The notes under the pieces are model-generated. The model searched no databases, was not told where the DNA came from, and saw nothing but the letters and a program-made list of their open reading frames with translations. Positions 5,888-6,701 of a stretch of 6,701 nucleotides of DNA are shown here, one piece after another. The translations under genes and the position numbers were made by a program. The stretch comes from Deltaproteobacteria bacterium (GTDB taxonomy: Bacteria > Desulfobacterota > DAOWNY01), in contig DAOWNY010000103.1 of the NCBI GenBank assembly GCA_030642325.1, positions 1 through 6,701 of the forward strand, written 5' to 3'. Every line of letters begins with the position of its first letter. Within the stretch, counting starts at the first letter, position 1.

Positions 5888-6688
5888 ATGGAACATTATG
5901 CAGGCATTGATGCTGGTTCAACCTATGTTAAGGTTGTTATTATGGATGATAAGAAAAATTTACTGGGATACCGGATCGCACCCACAGGAATAAATGCCGG
6001 CAAAATATCCACGGAGAGCCTTGAGGCACTGTGTAGTGATTTAAATATATCCCTGCCGGATGTGCTTTCCATTATTTCTACCGGGTACAGCCGGAGAATG
6101 ATTGATATTGCCCATGAGAATGTTACTGAAATAAAAGCCCATGGCGCCGGAGCCCGATGGACCGCCCCGCAAGGAAGCGGAATCAGAACAATTATTGATG
6201 TCGGAGGTCAGGATTGCAAGGTGATTGTCATCAATGAAGAAGGGGAAGTGCAAAATTTTGTTATGAATGATAAATGCGCTGCCGGCACGGGGCGTTTTTT
6301 AGAAGCTGTTGCTCGAGTTGTCGGAGTTGGTATTGAAGAACTTGGCCCCCTTTCGCTTGAGGCAAATGTTCCGTGCCGGATTAACAGTACATGTGTGGTG
6401 TTTGCGGAATCCGAGATGATATCTCTGCTTGCCGGAAAAAAGGATCCGGTAGATATTATTGCCGGTATTCATGCATCAATGTCAAAACGAATATCAGGGA
6501 TGGCCAGGAAGGCCGGTATTAAATCCGATGTACTCCTGACCGGTGGGGGAGGACTTAACTCCGGACTTGTATCTGCGTTTGAGGACGAACTGATGATGGA
6601 TGTATATGTTTCGGAGAACTCCCAACTCAATGGTGCAATTGGAGCAGCCCTGCTTGCCGGCAATTCTGACGTATCGCTATCAAAATAG
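5888..6688 (+). CDS. ATP-dependent activator of the dehydratase/double-cubane protein (HgdC/YjiL type)
   Basis: An ASKHA-fold ATPase of the BadF/BadG/BcrA/HgdC activase family, 266 residues, the normal length. ATP-site motifs are intact: phosphate 1 loop GIDAGST (6-12), phosphate 2 region IDVGGQDCK (103-111) and the adenosine loop TGGGGLN (218-224). C130 in NDKCAAGTGRFLE (127-139) and C169 in STCVVFAESE (167-176) match the two cysteines per subunit that hold one [4Fe-4S] cluster across the homodimer. ATP hydrolysis changes the angle between the helices leading to that cluster and ejects a low-potential electron into the partner, here almost certainly the product of the gene ending at 5878. 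The donor to the activator is normally ferredoxin or flavodoxin. GAGGGGAG at 5868-5875 is a strong ribosome site, although its 12-base spacing is somewhat long. The stop is followed by only 13 bases, so any terminator lies beyond the window. Confidence 0.92.
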   Translation: MEHYAGIDAGSTYVKVVIMDDKKNLLGYRIAPTGINAGKISTESLEALCSDLNISLPDVLSIISTGYSRRMIDIAHENVTEIKAHGAGARWTAPQGSGIRTIIDVGGQDCKVIVINEEGEVQNFVMNDKCAAGTGRFLEAVARVVGVGIEELGPLSLEANVPCRINSTCVVFAESEMISLLAGKKDPVDIIAGIHASMSKRISGMARKAGIKSDVLLTGGGGLNSGLVSAFEDELMMDVYVSENSQLNGAIGAALLAGNSDVSLSK

Positions 6689-6701
6689 AAATATTCATAA
6701 A

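Noticed and set aside
5414..5896. 160-residue open frame on the minus strand
   Set aside because: It lies almost entirely inside the well-supported dehydratase-family gene on the + strand, reads as a low-complexity shadow and shows no recognisable motif.
4538..6688. Classical benzoyl-CoA reductase or two-subunit 2-hydroxyacyl-CoA dehydratase operon
   Set aside because: Only one large-subunit-type gene and one activator are present. No second dehydratase subunit, CoA-transferase or acyl-CoA dehydrogenase gene is in view.
1..6701. CRISPR array, tRNA, rRNA or transposase genes
   Set aside because: No regularly spaced repeats, no cloverleaf-like sequences, no rRNA segments and no transposase-like frame were seen.

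Overview
The window carries seven intact protein-coding genes, all on the + strand. Base composition is moderate to AT-leaning. The gene content points to a strictly anaerobic bacterium: oxygen-sensitive 2-hydroxyacyl-CoA dehydratase-family iron-sulfur proteins, a membrane polyferredoxin and a tungstate/molybdate-type transporter. A Desulfobacterota or syntroph-like host fits best, but this is inferred from gene families and has no phylogenetic marker behind it.

Layout. Positions 1-168 hold no recognised gene. They contain a roughly 100-bp imperfect palindrome (7-107) and a cluster of TGACA repeats (119-136). Positions 169-1988 encode an oxyanion ABC transporter permease (WtpB/TupB/ModB type) and its ATPase with a C-terminal regulatory domain, overlapping by ATGA. 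The matching binding protein is not visible and may lie upstream. After a 126-bp gap with a weak terminator-like hairpin comes a 74-residue four-cysteine protein (2115-2339) of unknown function. A 176-bp spacer with a possible promoter and a bulged hairpin precedes the second block.

The second block (2516-6688) looks like one operon of four genes with short gaps. They are a secreted, C-terminally anchored protein of unknown function, a NapH/NosR-like four-helix membrane protein with two cytoplasmic [4Fe-4S] motifs, a single-subunit 2-hydroxyacyl-CoA dehydratase-like protein of the YjiM/double-cubane cluster protein type, and its ATP-dependent activator (YjiL/HgdC type).

How they may work together. 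Activators of this family use ATP hydrolysis to push a low-potential electron from a ferredoxin-type donor onto the iron-sulfur cluster of their partner. The membrane polyferredoxin beside the pair is a natural candidate for feeding electrons into it, perhaps from the membrane quinone pool or an extracytoplasmic donor, with the anchored protein as its outer-face partner. The true substrate of the double-cubane pair is unknown. The link between membrane electron carrier and activator/double-cubane pair is the most interesting point here, and it is an inference from gene order.
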